A stretch of DNA of 64,000 nt. Origin: Ceratopteris richardii (taxonomy: Eukaryota > Streptophyta > Polypodiopsida > Polypodiales > Pteridaceae). The stretch covers positions 91,901,132-91,965,131 of the forward strand of contig CM035407.1 in NCBI GenBank assembly GCA_020310875.1. Direction: 5' to 3'. Positions 42,564 to 52,049 of the stretch are shown here, piece by piece (position 1 is the first letter of the stretch; each line of letters starts with the position of its first letter). The position numbers were made by a program, and so were the translations under genes. The notes below the pieces were generated by a model that made no database searches, was not told where the DNA came from, and saw nothing but the letters and a program-made list of their open reading frames with translations.

Positions 42564-43596
42564 TGTTGGTGCAGACCAATCACCAATTGAAGGCTTGGAA
42601 GGTTAAAGAGTGAAGGAAGGATCAACTATTGAAGCTTGGAAGAAAGACATATTCAGAGGATAAGAGAAGTGTACACATATGTACATTAGTATAGTCATAG
42701 GTGAAATTAGATCTTTGTTTGAGTAAGAATCTTGTACAAATTATCTATAAATACTTTGAGAAAAGTCGGGGCATGTATGAGAGCATATGTGACAATAGTT
42801 AGAAGCCAAGATTGAGGAAGTTAGAAGTCATGAGATAGAGAAAAATTAGTTGAGTTAGCTCTCATCACTCAGTTGTAAACTTTTCTGAGTAATTGAAAAT
42901 CTTGCGCCCGATGTTTCTGCGTGTTCTCCTTCTACAGTAGATCAATCGTGAAATGCTTTTGTACAAGTCTAAGTTGGAAGGTGCTTGACCTCTGTACAAA
43001 GTTTTAGCTTTCAATTGCAATCAGGCTTAGAGAATTAAGTGAAGGAACATTCATATGTGAAGTATGTTCACAGGTTCCTAAAACAGGCGCAGATTTCGAA
43101 GTTATTGTTTTGATCATTTCTCCCAGCACAGTTTAAAGTTTTGCATGAGTGAGGGCTTAATCTTTAAGTTGAAAGATAAGCTACTTATGGCTAGAAGCAT
43201 TTTGTAAAACGGGTTCGACATTGTGAGAACCAAAGTTAAGAAGTTAGGGGTGTCAAATCGACTTCTCAGAAGTACAGATTTGGACATAGGTAACTTGTGA
43301 AGTAAATTTCTCAAGTTATACTAAGGCTTTTGAAGTAATTCAACTTGGAGGAGATGCGCAATCTCTAGGAGATGATTCATACAAAGTTTCATAAAAAACT
43401 TTACATGTTTGATAGGTCAATGTGGAGAAATAGTGCAGCAGACTTTTCTGTGTTTTATCTTTTTCACAGATTTTCTCAATTTTGATAATTTGGAGATTGG
43501 ACCTCTAATTTAGTGAAGGTTTTGACTTACTCTTGGTATAGAGGTGCTCTAATCACAAGAGTAGGTTGTTCTTTTGGAGATTAACACTCTCCATCA
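42564..43596 (+). repeat. 3' LTR of Copia-B
   Basis: Partner of 37162-38193; followed by the GGACA duplication, after which the Gypsy-3 extra ORF resumes. Confidence 0.96.
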
Positions 43597-44186
43597 GGAC
43601 ATGCATGGCATGCACATTCCCACAGAGAAGGAAACATTGATCCCTGGAAGAATGAAACACAAAGATCTTAACAAGTTAACGAATATGGTTGTTATGACCC
43701 CTACCATCGCCCTCCACCTATGCACAATCATGCAACACTTCGCCTTTCCAGCCCAGGAACGCTTCACCATGCCACCCAAAAGAATTTGGTTTAGCTTGTA
43801 CTTGGCAAAGATAGAAAACCTCACAATCAACCTACCCCACTGGATCATTGATCAAATCCACTTGGCACATCAGCGCTGGAATAAGAAACATAAGAATGTG
43901 CTTCATGGATGTTGTTCGCTAACAAGGATCATTTACAGGTGCTTAGCTTATGATGTGCCTATTCAAAGAGCACTAGTGTGGTCCCCAGCCGAGGAATTCC
44001 AGTGACGGCTATCAACAACAGGGCCACCTTCCAAGAAAATGAGGGGTTCAGTTCAAATACCATGTGCACAAGCAAGGGATGCCACCCTCACACCAGAGGT
44101 GACACCACCTCAGACCAGACGTGTCCGACCATTTACTATTCGCTTACCCAGACCAAGTGTAGAAAATCAAAAGATTATATGAGACT

Positions 44187-45251
44187 ATGAAGAGAGTCCA
44201 AGAGCATCACAAGCTATCGCTGGAAACAAGAAAAATGCTAATACGTCAGATGTTAGGAGAAGAAGGAGTGGACGAAATATTTATTGAATCCCTGAACCTG
44301 CACGCGGATGCATTGGGCCTGGATGAAGCCATTCATTCGACTATGGCTTACATTCATCGTTTTGAGAAATGAGTGCCTACCCATCCCATGCGCTCGGGCA
44401 AGAAAATTCACATAGATGTATCGACACCAGGAGATACCACACAGACGGAAGAACATCAGGCGACACCACTATCACCACACTCTTCACCTCTCACTGCACA
44501 ATTCACTTCACCACATGAAACTACAATCTCAACTTCCACAATCACCACATATGTCATGGGAATTCCTCTCTCTCCAGGCATCCAATTCGGAGGGCTTACC
44601 ATGCCCACATTCACAACACTATTCACGAACATCACATCCACCCCACCCACTGTTCCCATCTACACAGTCACACACACTTTTGACACCATGGAAACATCAC
44701 CAGCCACAACACCACTCCCTCCCCACACACAGCCACAATCTCCCATACCCCCTCCACCCACATCACCACTTGACTCCACCTCATTCACGATTCCCTTTCC
44801 CTTCCCCATCCCCCCTGCATCCTCTCCTTTCCCAGCATTCTTAAATGTAAATAATGTGTTTTCTACTTTACATCAATGTGTATATCAATTACAGAGCAAA
44901 TATCAGACTCTCGAAGATCGCCATCGTCAATTAACTATGGATCACCAACAACTACAGAGGTGGCTTGCTACTATAGAAGAAGAAAATGTTGACCTCAATC
45001 AATGCTACACCACACTCGAACAAACCCATCAAACCCTCCTGGAGACACCCCAACCATCAAAATCGTCAGACGTCAAACAACTCGAAGCTTTACTCAAACT
45101 CTACCAAACTGATAATCTTAGAGTTCGGCGTAATTTGACCCTACTCAAAAAACACATGGCCACGGCACTCGAAGAGAACAAGAGGTTGCAAAAGAAGAAC
45201 GACGAAAACCTAGAAGCTTCAATGGAAGGCTCCCCCATGAGATCGACCTAG
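44187..45251 (+). pseudogene. Gypsy-3 additional ORF, middle part: Pro/Thr/Ser linker and coiled coil
   Basis: One frame from 44187 through a single TGA (44370-44372) to 45251. 44187-44372 is helical (LSLETRKMLIRQMLGEEGVD). 44430-44845 is very rich in Pro, Thr, Ser and His (for example TPLPPHTQPQSPIPPPPTSP). From about 44860 a coiled coil begins (LHQCVYQLQSKYQTLEDRHR, LQRWLATIEEENVDLNQCY, MATALEENKRLQKKN). The Pro/Thr-rich linker then coiled coil order matches Gypsy-2 at 17629-18771. Confidence 0.6.
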
Positions 45252-45973
45252 AACAGTTTAAAGCAGTCCCTTCAGATACAATGAAAACAATCCTAGAAAG
45301 CTATGCTGATCTGTTGGAAGCACATGATGATATGGAAAAGGAACGAGATGCACTGTGTCGCCAGCTAAGGGAGCAAGAAGAACAACCCAAGATCATAGAT
45401 TCAACATCAACTTCAGAGGAGGTAAAGGCACTAAAAGAGAAGGTGGAATAATTGCAAAAGAAGCTACTTGAGTATGAAAGACAACCCTCTACAATTATGG
45501 AACCAGAGCTAGACGAATTGGTGCCCATCGAAGTGGATGAGTCATATGAGGAACCATATGTTCCTATGCCAATGCCGGCCGGCCAGCAAACATCGGAAGG
45601 AATGGACACCCTGGAAGTCGAAGCACCCGAATGGCTTCAGAAACTCGAAAAGACCGCCAAAACCCATGAAGATCGCGTTGCAGTTCAAATTCAATCAATG
45701 GCTAAACTGGAGGACCCTATCATAAACTCTGAGTACTTCCGAAACATGTCACATCACCGTTGGATAGGCATTAACGATGATCAATATGTGCCATATTGTG
45801 TGCTCTTGGCTGTCTACAATGCAGAGATTCAACGAAGGTGTGGCAAAGCCCCGACTTTCGCCACTCAATTTGGTCCCGATGATCTACCTATACGTGCTAA
45901 ACAAGAGTCAACCTTTCAACCCACCTGGAGGATTCGTCTTCTCGAGACCTATCCAGAAATGGTTCGTACTTAG
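45252..45973 (+). pseudogene. Gypsy-3 additional ORF, second coiled coil and C-terminal domain
   Basis: In frame 2 from about 45250: LESYADLLEAHDDMEKERDA, EEVKALKEKVE, a TAA at 45449-45451, then LQKKLLEYERQ and an acidic stretch (ELDELVPIEVDESYEEPYVP). A globular part follows (AQIQ-like helix, INSEYFRNMSHHRWIGINDD, PYCVLLAVYNAEIQRRCGK) to 45973. It continues the preceding coiled coil after a frame change at about 45250. Unrecognised. Confidence 0.55.
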
Positions 45974-46050
45974 AATAACTATTTATCAAGTATAATCCAT
46001 GTTACGTTCCAGTCCTCCGAAGATGCACATGACCACCCTCGGTTGCTTAT

Positions 46051-46605
46051 ATGATTTCTACCATCCGTCATTGGAGCCTTAGACTACGGAACACCCTTGA
46101 CGTGATGGCACAGATGTGCATGAAAATCTTTGAATTAATGCTGCTCACATTCAGAACATTCAAAAACATCAAAGACCCATATTTCTCAGGAGTTGGCTTC
46201 ACTACAGGCAACCTAGATCTGGTATATGACATGAGCACCACCCCCTCAATCAAGGTAATATATGCTTGGCACGCAAGAATAAAATACCTCGCAGCTTGCT
46301 TCAAACAAACTTTCGAGGAGATGTTCGTCACAGGGTTCTGGGAATATCACTTGGAAATATTCGTACCCAGACCCTCACATCTCCTCCAACTATTTGCTAT
46401 GGAGAGGACCTTACACTCGGATCAATTGCGGTTGCCACATCCGGACATTCCAGGGCTAGTGGATTGGGATGCATTACTAACAGACCTAGAACGGGGGCTG
46501 CGGCTGGAAGAACATCACCTTGCTTCAGATGTGGTTCAATATTATGTCCAACGCTCAACCAGACAAGGGTCTGTCAGAGACGACAGACGTGAGAGAGGGC
46601 GAGGG
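46051..46605 (+). pseudogene. Gypsy-3 additional ORF, last part
   Basis: Open frame (continuing artificially into the LTR to 46722) with helical sequence: LRNTLDVMAQMCMKIFEL, IKVIYAWHARIKYLAACFKQ, FEEMFVTGFWEYHLEIF and a short basic tail (DDRRERGRG) that overlaps the polypurine tract. Probably the C-terminus of the extra protein. No family recognised. Confidence 0.5.
46589..46605 (+). other. Polypurine tract of Gypsy-3
   Basis: GTGAGAGAGGGCGAGGG lies directly before the 3' LTR, whose TG is mutated to TA (46606). Confidence 0.8.
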
Positions 46606-47226
46606 TATTGGCACCAGTCAAGGTACCCAAGGACCCATACGACAAGGAAGCCAAAGGAGGGAGTCGGAGCAAGGATCAAGCAGGCAAAGTACTCAACGCA
46701 GATCTGGCAGACATGCCCTTAAATTTTTCCAAATATTTCCCAAATAGTGATTCTAGTCACTCCACACCATTGTAAATACCATTCCACCTTTTCGTAGCTC
46801 CATTTTGTGCAAGCCAATGAGTCCTTGAGCTTGAGGAGCATTAGAAGTACCCACTTGTCAATTTTCATAATTTTTTGAGCTCGTTTGAGCCTCCAAATTA
46901 GCCTAGGAACCTAATTTTTAAATAGGCCGGACACTAGGTCTGGACAAGACCAAAGCTAGTCAAAAACTATAAATAGAGCTAGAGAACTCATTTTTGAGGT
47001 TAGCTTGATGTAGAATTGAACTTGTAAGAGCACTTTTGAGTAATATAAAGAACTCCATTGTCTCTCTCTTTGCTCTTGCCTTGTGTGCGCATGTGTGTGT
47101 ATGTGTGTGCATGTTGGTGTGCTTCTCACTCACACACTTGTGCCATCACTTGTTCGAGGGCTTCATACCATCCTCATGTCTTCCCGGATTGACATTAAAG
47201 GAGGTGCTACTCATCACTGAGCTACA
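46606..47226 (+). repeat. 3' LTR of Gypsy-3
   Basis: TATTGGCACCAGTCAAGG to CATCACTGAGCTACA; partner of 20830-21448; followed by CATAT (47227-47231). Confidence 0.93.
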
Positions 47227-47231
47227 CATAT

Positions 47232-47850
47232 TTATAATAAGGAAGATATTTTATTGAAATGAGAAAGTACTCACACCTAGTTGGTCTAATTAGCCTAAAA
47301 GGGAGCATATTTTTGCTTGTAAGAATTATGAAGATAGAGATCAAAAGAAATTTATGTGAGATTGTATGGCTAGACGTGAGAATGAACTCATGAGCTTATT
47401 CATGATACTTTAATTTCATGAGGTCAAGCTAATATGTGAAATCATGATACATACTACTACCATAAGTCATGGTGCTACTATTAGTCACGAATTCTACTAC
47501 GTGGTACCTAGATGAACATAAGAGCATTACCTATTTTATCAAATTTATCATTTGTTTTCCAAGAAGCAGAAAAGTTATCAGCATTCTCAAGAACCACTAA
47601 AAGCAACATGTTCATAATTTTTGGTAGATTAGAGAACAATCCATCTCAATCATGCATAAGTTTAGAAAAAGTTATTTTCCTAGACATCTTTGTATAATAC
47701 ATAGTCAATACTGGTTGCATTATGAAATAATTTTGAAAATCATGAGCTAGTTGCTCAAAGGATATAATAAAAATATATGTAACGAACATATTGTGGCAAG
47801 CTTCACTTTCCTTTATATTATCATTTGAAGTGAGAGAGAGAGATAATTTC

Positions 47851-47852
<2 letters not shown>
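47232..47852. other. Unassigned sequence right of Gypsy-3
   Basis: AT-rich. Resumes the locus interrupted at 20829. Only short open frames (for example 47512-47697) without known motifs. I see no terminal repeats. Confidence 0.6.

Positions 47853-47920
<68 letters not shown>
47853..47920. repeat. (AT)34 microsatellite
   Basis: Uninterrupted AT dinucleotides over 68 bases, followed by TATG/CATG-rich simple sequence to about 48030. Confidence 0.97.
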
Positions 47921-47924
<4 letters not shown>

Positions 47925-47939
47925 TGCATGAATTTATGT

Positions 47940-48753
47940 ATGTATGCATGAATTTATGTATGTATGTATGTATGCATGCATGATGAATTTATGTATGTAT
48001 TTATTTATTTATGTATATATGTATATATGCACTTCCTCTCTCTCCTATCCCACATTATTATTTCCCAAGCCTCTTTATCTCTCACGTTCCTTTCTTCCTC
48101 TCTCTCTCTCATTATAATTCATACAAGCCCCTGTTTGTCTCCCATAATTCATGTATGTATGCATGGATACGTATGTATGTATATATATGTATGTATGTGC
48201 CTATATCTACCTTAAAATACGTAAAAGGGAGGTAAGTGGAGAGAGGGACAAGAGGGAGAAAACGTGTGATGAAAGAGATAAATGTGATGAGAGACAAATG
48301 AAATAATCTAGAGTATCAGAAAACGTGTGATGAAAGAGATAAATGTGATGAGAGACAAATGAAATAATCTAGAGTATCAACATAAGCATCTAGAGGAAGT
48401 GTCTAAATATTTAATTCGTTAAGGTGTCAACATAAGCACGGATATGCCTGTCGCTAGTTTTATATTAAAAAAATTTGATCGACATCTTTTGACGCGTGTA
48501 CTGGCTGCATTATCAACATGTATAGTGACGGTATACTGACGAAAATGGTTTGCCCACTTTCCATCAATGTCTCCCGATAGTGTCTGTGACGAAATAGATT
48601 CTCGATGAAAATTGGGCTATCAATAATTGCGCAGATTATAATAGTGTATGTAAAGAAAAAATTATTTTCTATTAAGGAAATGATTTTCCTTTACCTCACG
48701 GATAGTGCCAATTATCTCTAAGTCCAACATTTCTTTCAAGTTTGTGCTCAAGT
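47940..48753. repeat. Long direct duplication, copy 1
   Basis: Matches 52050-53250 in order: TATG-rich start, CT-rich block, CTTAAAATACGTAAAAGGGAGG, GTCAACATAAGCACGGATATG, TCCCGATAGTGT and TCTAAGTCCAACATTTCTTTC. It has no SINE at the site where copy 2 has one. The repeated GACGAAA-type sequence hints at a DNA-transposon end, but no transposase is present. Homology ends where a Copia fragment begins. Confidence 0.85.
48258..48379. repeat. Perfect 61-base tandem duplication
   Basis: The unit GAAAACGTGTGATGAAAGAG...CTAGAGTATCA occurs twice head to tail (48258-48318 and 48319-48379). Copy 2 of the large repeat has one shortened unit near 52456-52500. Confidence 0.95.
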
Positions 48754-48755
48754 TA

Positions 48756-49135
48756 GGGATGAAATACATACACTTCTTCATGTAAGTCACCATTCAAAAG
48801 TGTAGTTTTAATGTCTAGATGATGTACATTCCAATCCTGATTAGCTCCAAGTGCACAGATGTTAGTAACGATGGTCATTCGACATGTGGGTGCAAAAGTC
48901 TCATCAAAACCAATGCCTCACTCTTGAGCATAACCTTTTTGCACCAAGCCTAGCTTTATATGTGTCAACTGTTCCATCAAGTTTATGCTTCAGCTTGTAC
49001 ACCCATTTAGTGTCGATGGCCTTTTTGCCTAGAGACAAATCACATAAAGGCCAGGTATCAGTCTTCATAATAGCATCATATTTTGATTGCATAACAGCCA
49101 TTCAATTTTCTTAATTTTGTGGTTCAGCAAAAGAA
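48756..49135 (-). pseudogene. pol: Copia RT fragment
   Basis: Minus-strand MAVMQSKYDAIMKTDTWPL, GKKAIDTKWVYKLKHKLDG and, after a frame change, FDET/TNICALGANQD-like sequence match the first part of Copia-A RT (6550-6900). It ends next to the Copia-E LTR (49141). The junction ATACACTTCTTCATG also occurs in Copia-E at about 50248, so the piece may derive from the same family by rearrangement. Confidence 0.75.
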
Positions 49136-49140
49136 ATAGG

Positions 49141-49373
49141 TGTTGGAGTTAGACATCTGCAAAAGCATGTGAACAACACAAGGAAGAAGAAGAAGAAGCT
49201 TGGAGCACAACATACCAGACTGAATGTATTACCACTAGAATGTACAAAGATAAGTAACCCATTAGGGCTATAAGTGTATATACAAGCGGGGGAAAAAAAC
49301 CTCTTAAAGAGACACAAAGGTGCCCCGTTGATCCTAGTGTGTTCACACACATCACTACCTAAATATATCAACA
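49141..49373 (-). repeat. 3' LTR of Copia-E
   Basis: In element sense TGTTGATATATTTAGGTAG to GTCTAACTCCAACA; match to the Copia-A LTR. Confidence 0.92.
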
Positions 49374-49446
49374 AATCCTCCCAAGGAGTGATGCAATCAG
49401 CAAGGAGCTGGCACTCATGTATAAGTAAGTGCAAAGCTATGTGGAA

Positions 49447-51566
49447 TCAATCCACAAAAGGAAGTAAGCCCAAAGCTTTGTGGAGAGCTTCAAACTTCTC
49501 CCTAGGCAGACCCTTTGTGAAAAGGTCTCCAATGTTCTCCTGCCTGGACACATATGCCAAGCTGATCTCTCCAACAGAGAACCTCTCCCTGACATAATGA
49601 TAATGCACCTCAATGTGCTTAGAGCGAAAGATGTGCTTAACTGCCTGCCAATGTTTGACTCCTGGGCAATGCATAAACGTGCTCATATGTGAGACAACAA
49701 ACTGAATATCTGGCTGAGTAATCCATAAGTAAATCAAGCATCCAACAACCTGCTGATAGAGAACATCAAATGCATCTTCGGCATCATGAAGACTCAATCT
49801 TAAACCTATCTCCATAGGAGTGGCAATAGGTTTACAGTCTTCAAGGCCAAAACACTGCAATAATGTGTCAATATATTTCATTTGACACAAAGCCATTCCA
49901 CCATCAAAATGCATAAATTGAATGCCCGAATAATGATGCAAATGCCCCAAATCAAACATCTCAAATGAGGCATGCAAATCAGCCTTTAAATCAATAATAT
50001 GCTTCTCATGAGGACCAGTGAGCAGCATGTCATCAACATACACAACAATGATCAAAAGTACATCATTAGCACGCTTAACATATAAGGTGCTTTTAGTTGG
50101 ACTGTTCTCAAAACCATTTGCAATCAGATAGGCATGTATCTCTTCATACCAAGCACGTGGTGCTTGCTTTAAACCATATAATGCCTTCTTTAACCTGCAC
50201 ACCTGGTTTTCATGCCCTTTCTGCACAAAGCCACGGGGCTAAAAAACATACACTTCTTCATGCAAGTCACCATTCAGAAATGTTGTTTTAATGTCCTACT
50301 GATGTACATTCCAATCATGATGAGCTGCAAGTGCACATATGCTATGAACAATAGTCATTCGGCATGTAAGAGCAAAGGTTTCATCAAAATCGATGCCTCT
50401 TTCCTATGCATAATCCTTTGCAACAAGCCTAGCCTTATACCTGTCAACCGTTCCATTAGGTTTATGCTTCACCTTGTATACCCACTTAGTGCCAATGGCC
50501 TTCTTGCTAGGAAGTAAGTCACATAAAGACCAGGTACCATTTTTCATAATAGCACCATATTCAGATTGCATTGTAGCCATCCAATGTTCAGAATTTTATG
50601 CCTCATCAAAGAAAACAGGCTTAGTATCATCACAGAGACTAGATGAAGCCATAGCATAGCAATCTGATGCAAAAGACGCACTATGAGAGCTTAAACAGGT
50701 ACAGTATGATAGAGGTACATCTAATTTGCTGTCATGCAAAGTCTGCACTAGCAATTTTGGCATAGTTTTTGCCTCCTCAATATCATCTCTCTCATCAACA
50801 AGTGCATCAAGCAAATCTGTATCAGAAATGGAATGATCTGCGTCATCACATGAAACCTGCAATGGTTGATAAGTTGCCTCATTAGGACCAACACTAGCAT
50901 GTCCACCTGTAAAAAGAGGCTGCAAAGTGTCATACATGTCTTTGGAGCTAATTGATGTCTCCTTTGCACATGAAAGTAAAGGCTAAATAGCGTCTTCCAC
51001 AAAAACAACATCATGGCTAACCAAAATGCATTTAGTCTGTGGATGATACAGATGATAGCTTTTGCTTTCTGAATTGTACCCAACAAAAATACATTTTACT
51101 GCGTTATCATCCAATTTTCTGTGATGTTGTTCAAGCACTAATGCATATGCCAAACAACCAAAAACACATAGATGAGCTACAGATGGCTTGCAGCCATGCC
51201 AAGCCTGCAGCCATGCCAAGCCTCATATGGAGTGATAGACTATAGTGCTTTAGTGGGACACCTGTTAAGTACATATGCTACACACATAACAACCTCAAGC
51301 TAGAAACTATGTGATAAAGCTTGGCTCTTGACCATACACCTCGCCATCTCCGTGAGTGACTTGTTCTTCCGCAGGAACTCCATTTTGTTGAGGTGTATAT
51401 GGCACTGTACATTGATGTTTGATCCCATGTTCAGCCATAAATGCATTAAAGTCAGAAGACATAGATCCCCCTCCCCCACCCCCCCCCGATCAAAATGGAG
51501 GGTGCCCATTTTACATGTTGACAGATTTTCAGCTAAAACCAAAAACTGTTTGAAGCACATAAACAC
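49447..51566 (-). pseudogene. pol: Copia-E integrase-RT-RNase H (broken)
   Basis: The longest frame, 50226-49447, holds LYGLKQAPRAWYEEIHAYL, an intact YVDDML box (about 50040), MKYIDTLLQCFGLEDCKPIA and FMHCPGVKHWQAVKHIFR. It then jumps directly to SKHIEVHYHYVRERF: the middle of RNase H, present at 7530-7890 in Copia-A, is deleted in frame. Upstream frames (50517-50212, 50937-50596, 51219-50983, 51566-51300) give the RT N-terminus and the integrase/linker (HGCKPSVAHLCVFGCLAYAL, a degraded SDRGG region with a C-rich insertion at about 51470-51488). Confidence 0.88.
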
Positions 51567-51575
51567 TTTAAGTAA

Positions 51576-52049
51576 TGACCATTGATAAGCATGTCATTAA
51601 TATAGCCAAGCCTTTCCTAGATTAGAACAAACCTTAGAAAAGAGGATAAGATCAATAAAAAATTATCAATCCTAGGCACAATTTCTTTGAACAAATTTTC
51701 AGAAGTAGGATAGATTGTTCCTTCATCGAGTAACTACATGTTTGCAAGCTGCATTAGTTCAATTATTGAAGAGATACAATTACTTTATTAAGAGTAAGAC
51801 GACCTAAATAATGCTCCAAAAAAGATATTAAATAGGAAAGAGAGATTGTTGGTGAACCAACTCTTGGAGTTGACATTTGCTTGCAAATGTTCTTTGGGAA
51901 TTAGAAGCACTAATTTACCAACACTTTCCTTCTCTGATTATTGTGGAAAATGATCTTTTTGAACGGTTGGAGAGTGCTATACATTCTAATGGATAGCATC
52001 CATATTTATGCATGTGAGGACAAGGATCTCTGTTTACGAATGTATGTGT
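51576..52049. other. Unassigned sequence between Copia-E and duplication copy 2
   Basis: AT-rich, no open frame over 60 codons with recognisable content, no repeat seen. Confidence 0.6.

Larger units (their letters stand above)
37162..43596 (+). mobile_element. Copia-B: young, near-intact Ty1/Copia element
   Basis: LTRs 37162-38193 and 42564-43596 (1032 and 1033 bases) differ at only about three positions by eye (one indel near 37308/42709, T/C near 37808/43210, C/A near 37990/43392). The flanking duplication GGACA is at 37157-37161 and 43597-43601. The primer site, gag, pol and polypurine tract are all recognisable. The only major lesion is a short deletion with frame change between the protease region and the pol frame at about 39660. 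This is the most recent insertion in the window. Confidence 0.96.
36635..44005 (+). pseudogene. Gypsy-3 additional ORF, N-terminal globular part (split by Copia-B)
   Basis: Likely start MAEVGGTSSQARSNTQIVD at 36635. After a frame change near 36815, 36840-37161 encodes GTYFWEVEIEFNGKWGRYHF, FFTREFENYQDAEVMRSVW and LKRFKLTLKLVREALDM. Copia-B interrupts the codon run; the frame resumes at 43602 (HGMHIPTEKETLIPGRM, ALHLCTIMQHFAFPAQERF, YLAKIENLTINLPHWIID) and ends at 44005. Together this is about 240 residues of well-formed helical/strand sequence. It faintly recalls the plant-specific transposon-associated/PMD-like domains found in extra ORFs of plant Gypsy elements, but I could not confirm that. 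Confidence 0.55.
20830..47226 (+). mobile_element. Gypsy-3: 26.4 kb Ty3/Gypsy locus with two nested elements and a large extra ORF
   Basis: LTRs 20830-21448 and 46606-47226 (about 620 bases, about 2 percent different by eye), a perfect duplication CATAT at 20825-20829 and 47227-47231, a plant Gypsy primer site, and gag, protease, RT, RNase H, two H2C2 modules, integrase and a post-integrase region in order. After subtracting the gag-only element (29855-34830 plus duplication) and Copia-B (37162-43596 plus duplication) the element is about 15 kb, long even for Ogre/Tat-type elements. Coding regions carry scattered stops and frameshifts. Clade placement (OTA, near Tat/Athila) is inferred from the primer site and the extra ORF. 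Confidence 0.93.
49141..51575 (-). mobile_element. Copia-E: 5'-truncated, internally deleted Copia
   Basis: Same family as Copia-A. It has a 3' LTR (49141-49373), then in minus-strand order RNase H end, RT, and integrase up to about 51575, where homology stops within the integrase. Gag, protease and 5' LTR are missing, and no target duplication could be paired (ATAGG precedes the LTR at 49136-49140). Confidence 0.9.

Noticed and set aside
36635-46605. A retroviral-type envelope gene in Gypsy-3
   Set aside because: No signal peptide, transmembrane segment or furin-like site was seen; the coiled coil and Pro-rich linker alone do not make an envelope.
47964-48297. Cys/Tyr/Met-rich small ORFs that look like membrane peptides
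   Set aside because: They translate TATG and CT simple repeats; the same is true at 52008-52412.
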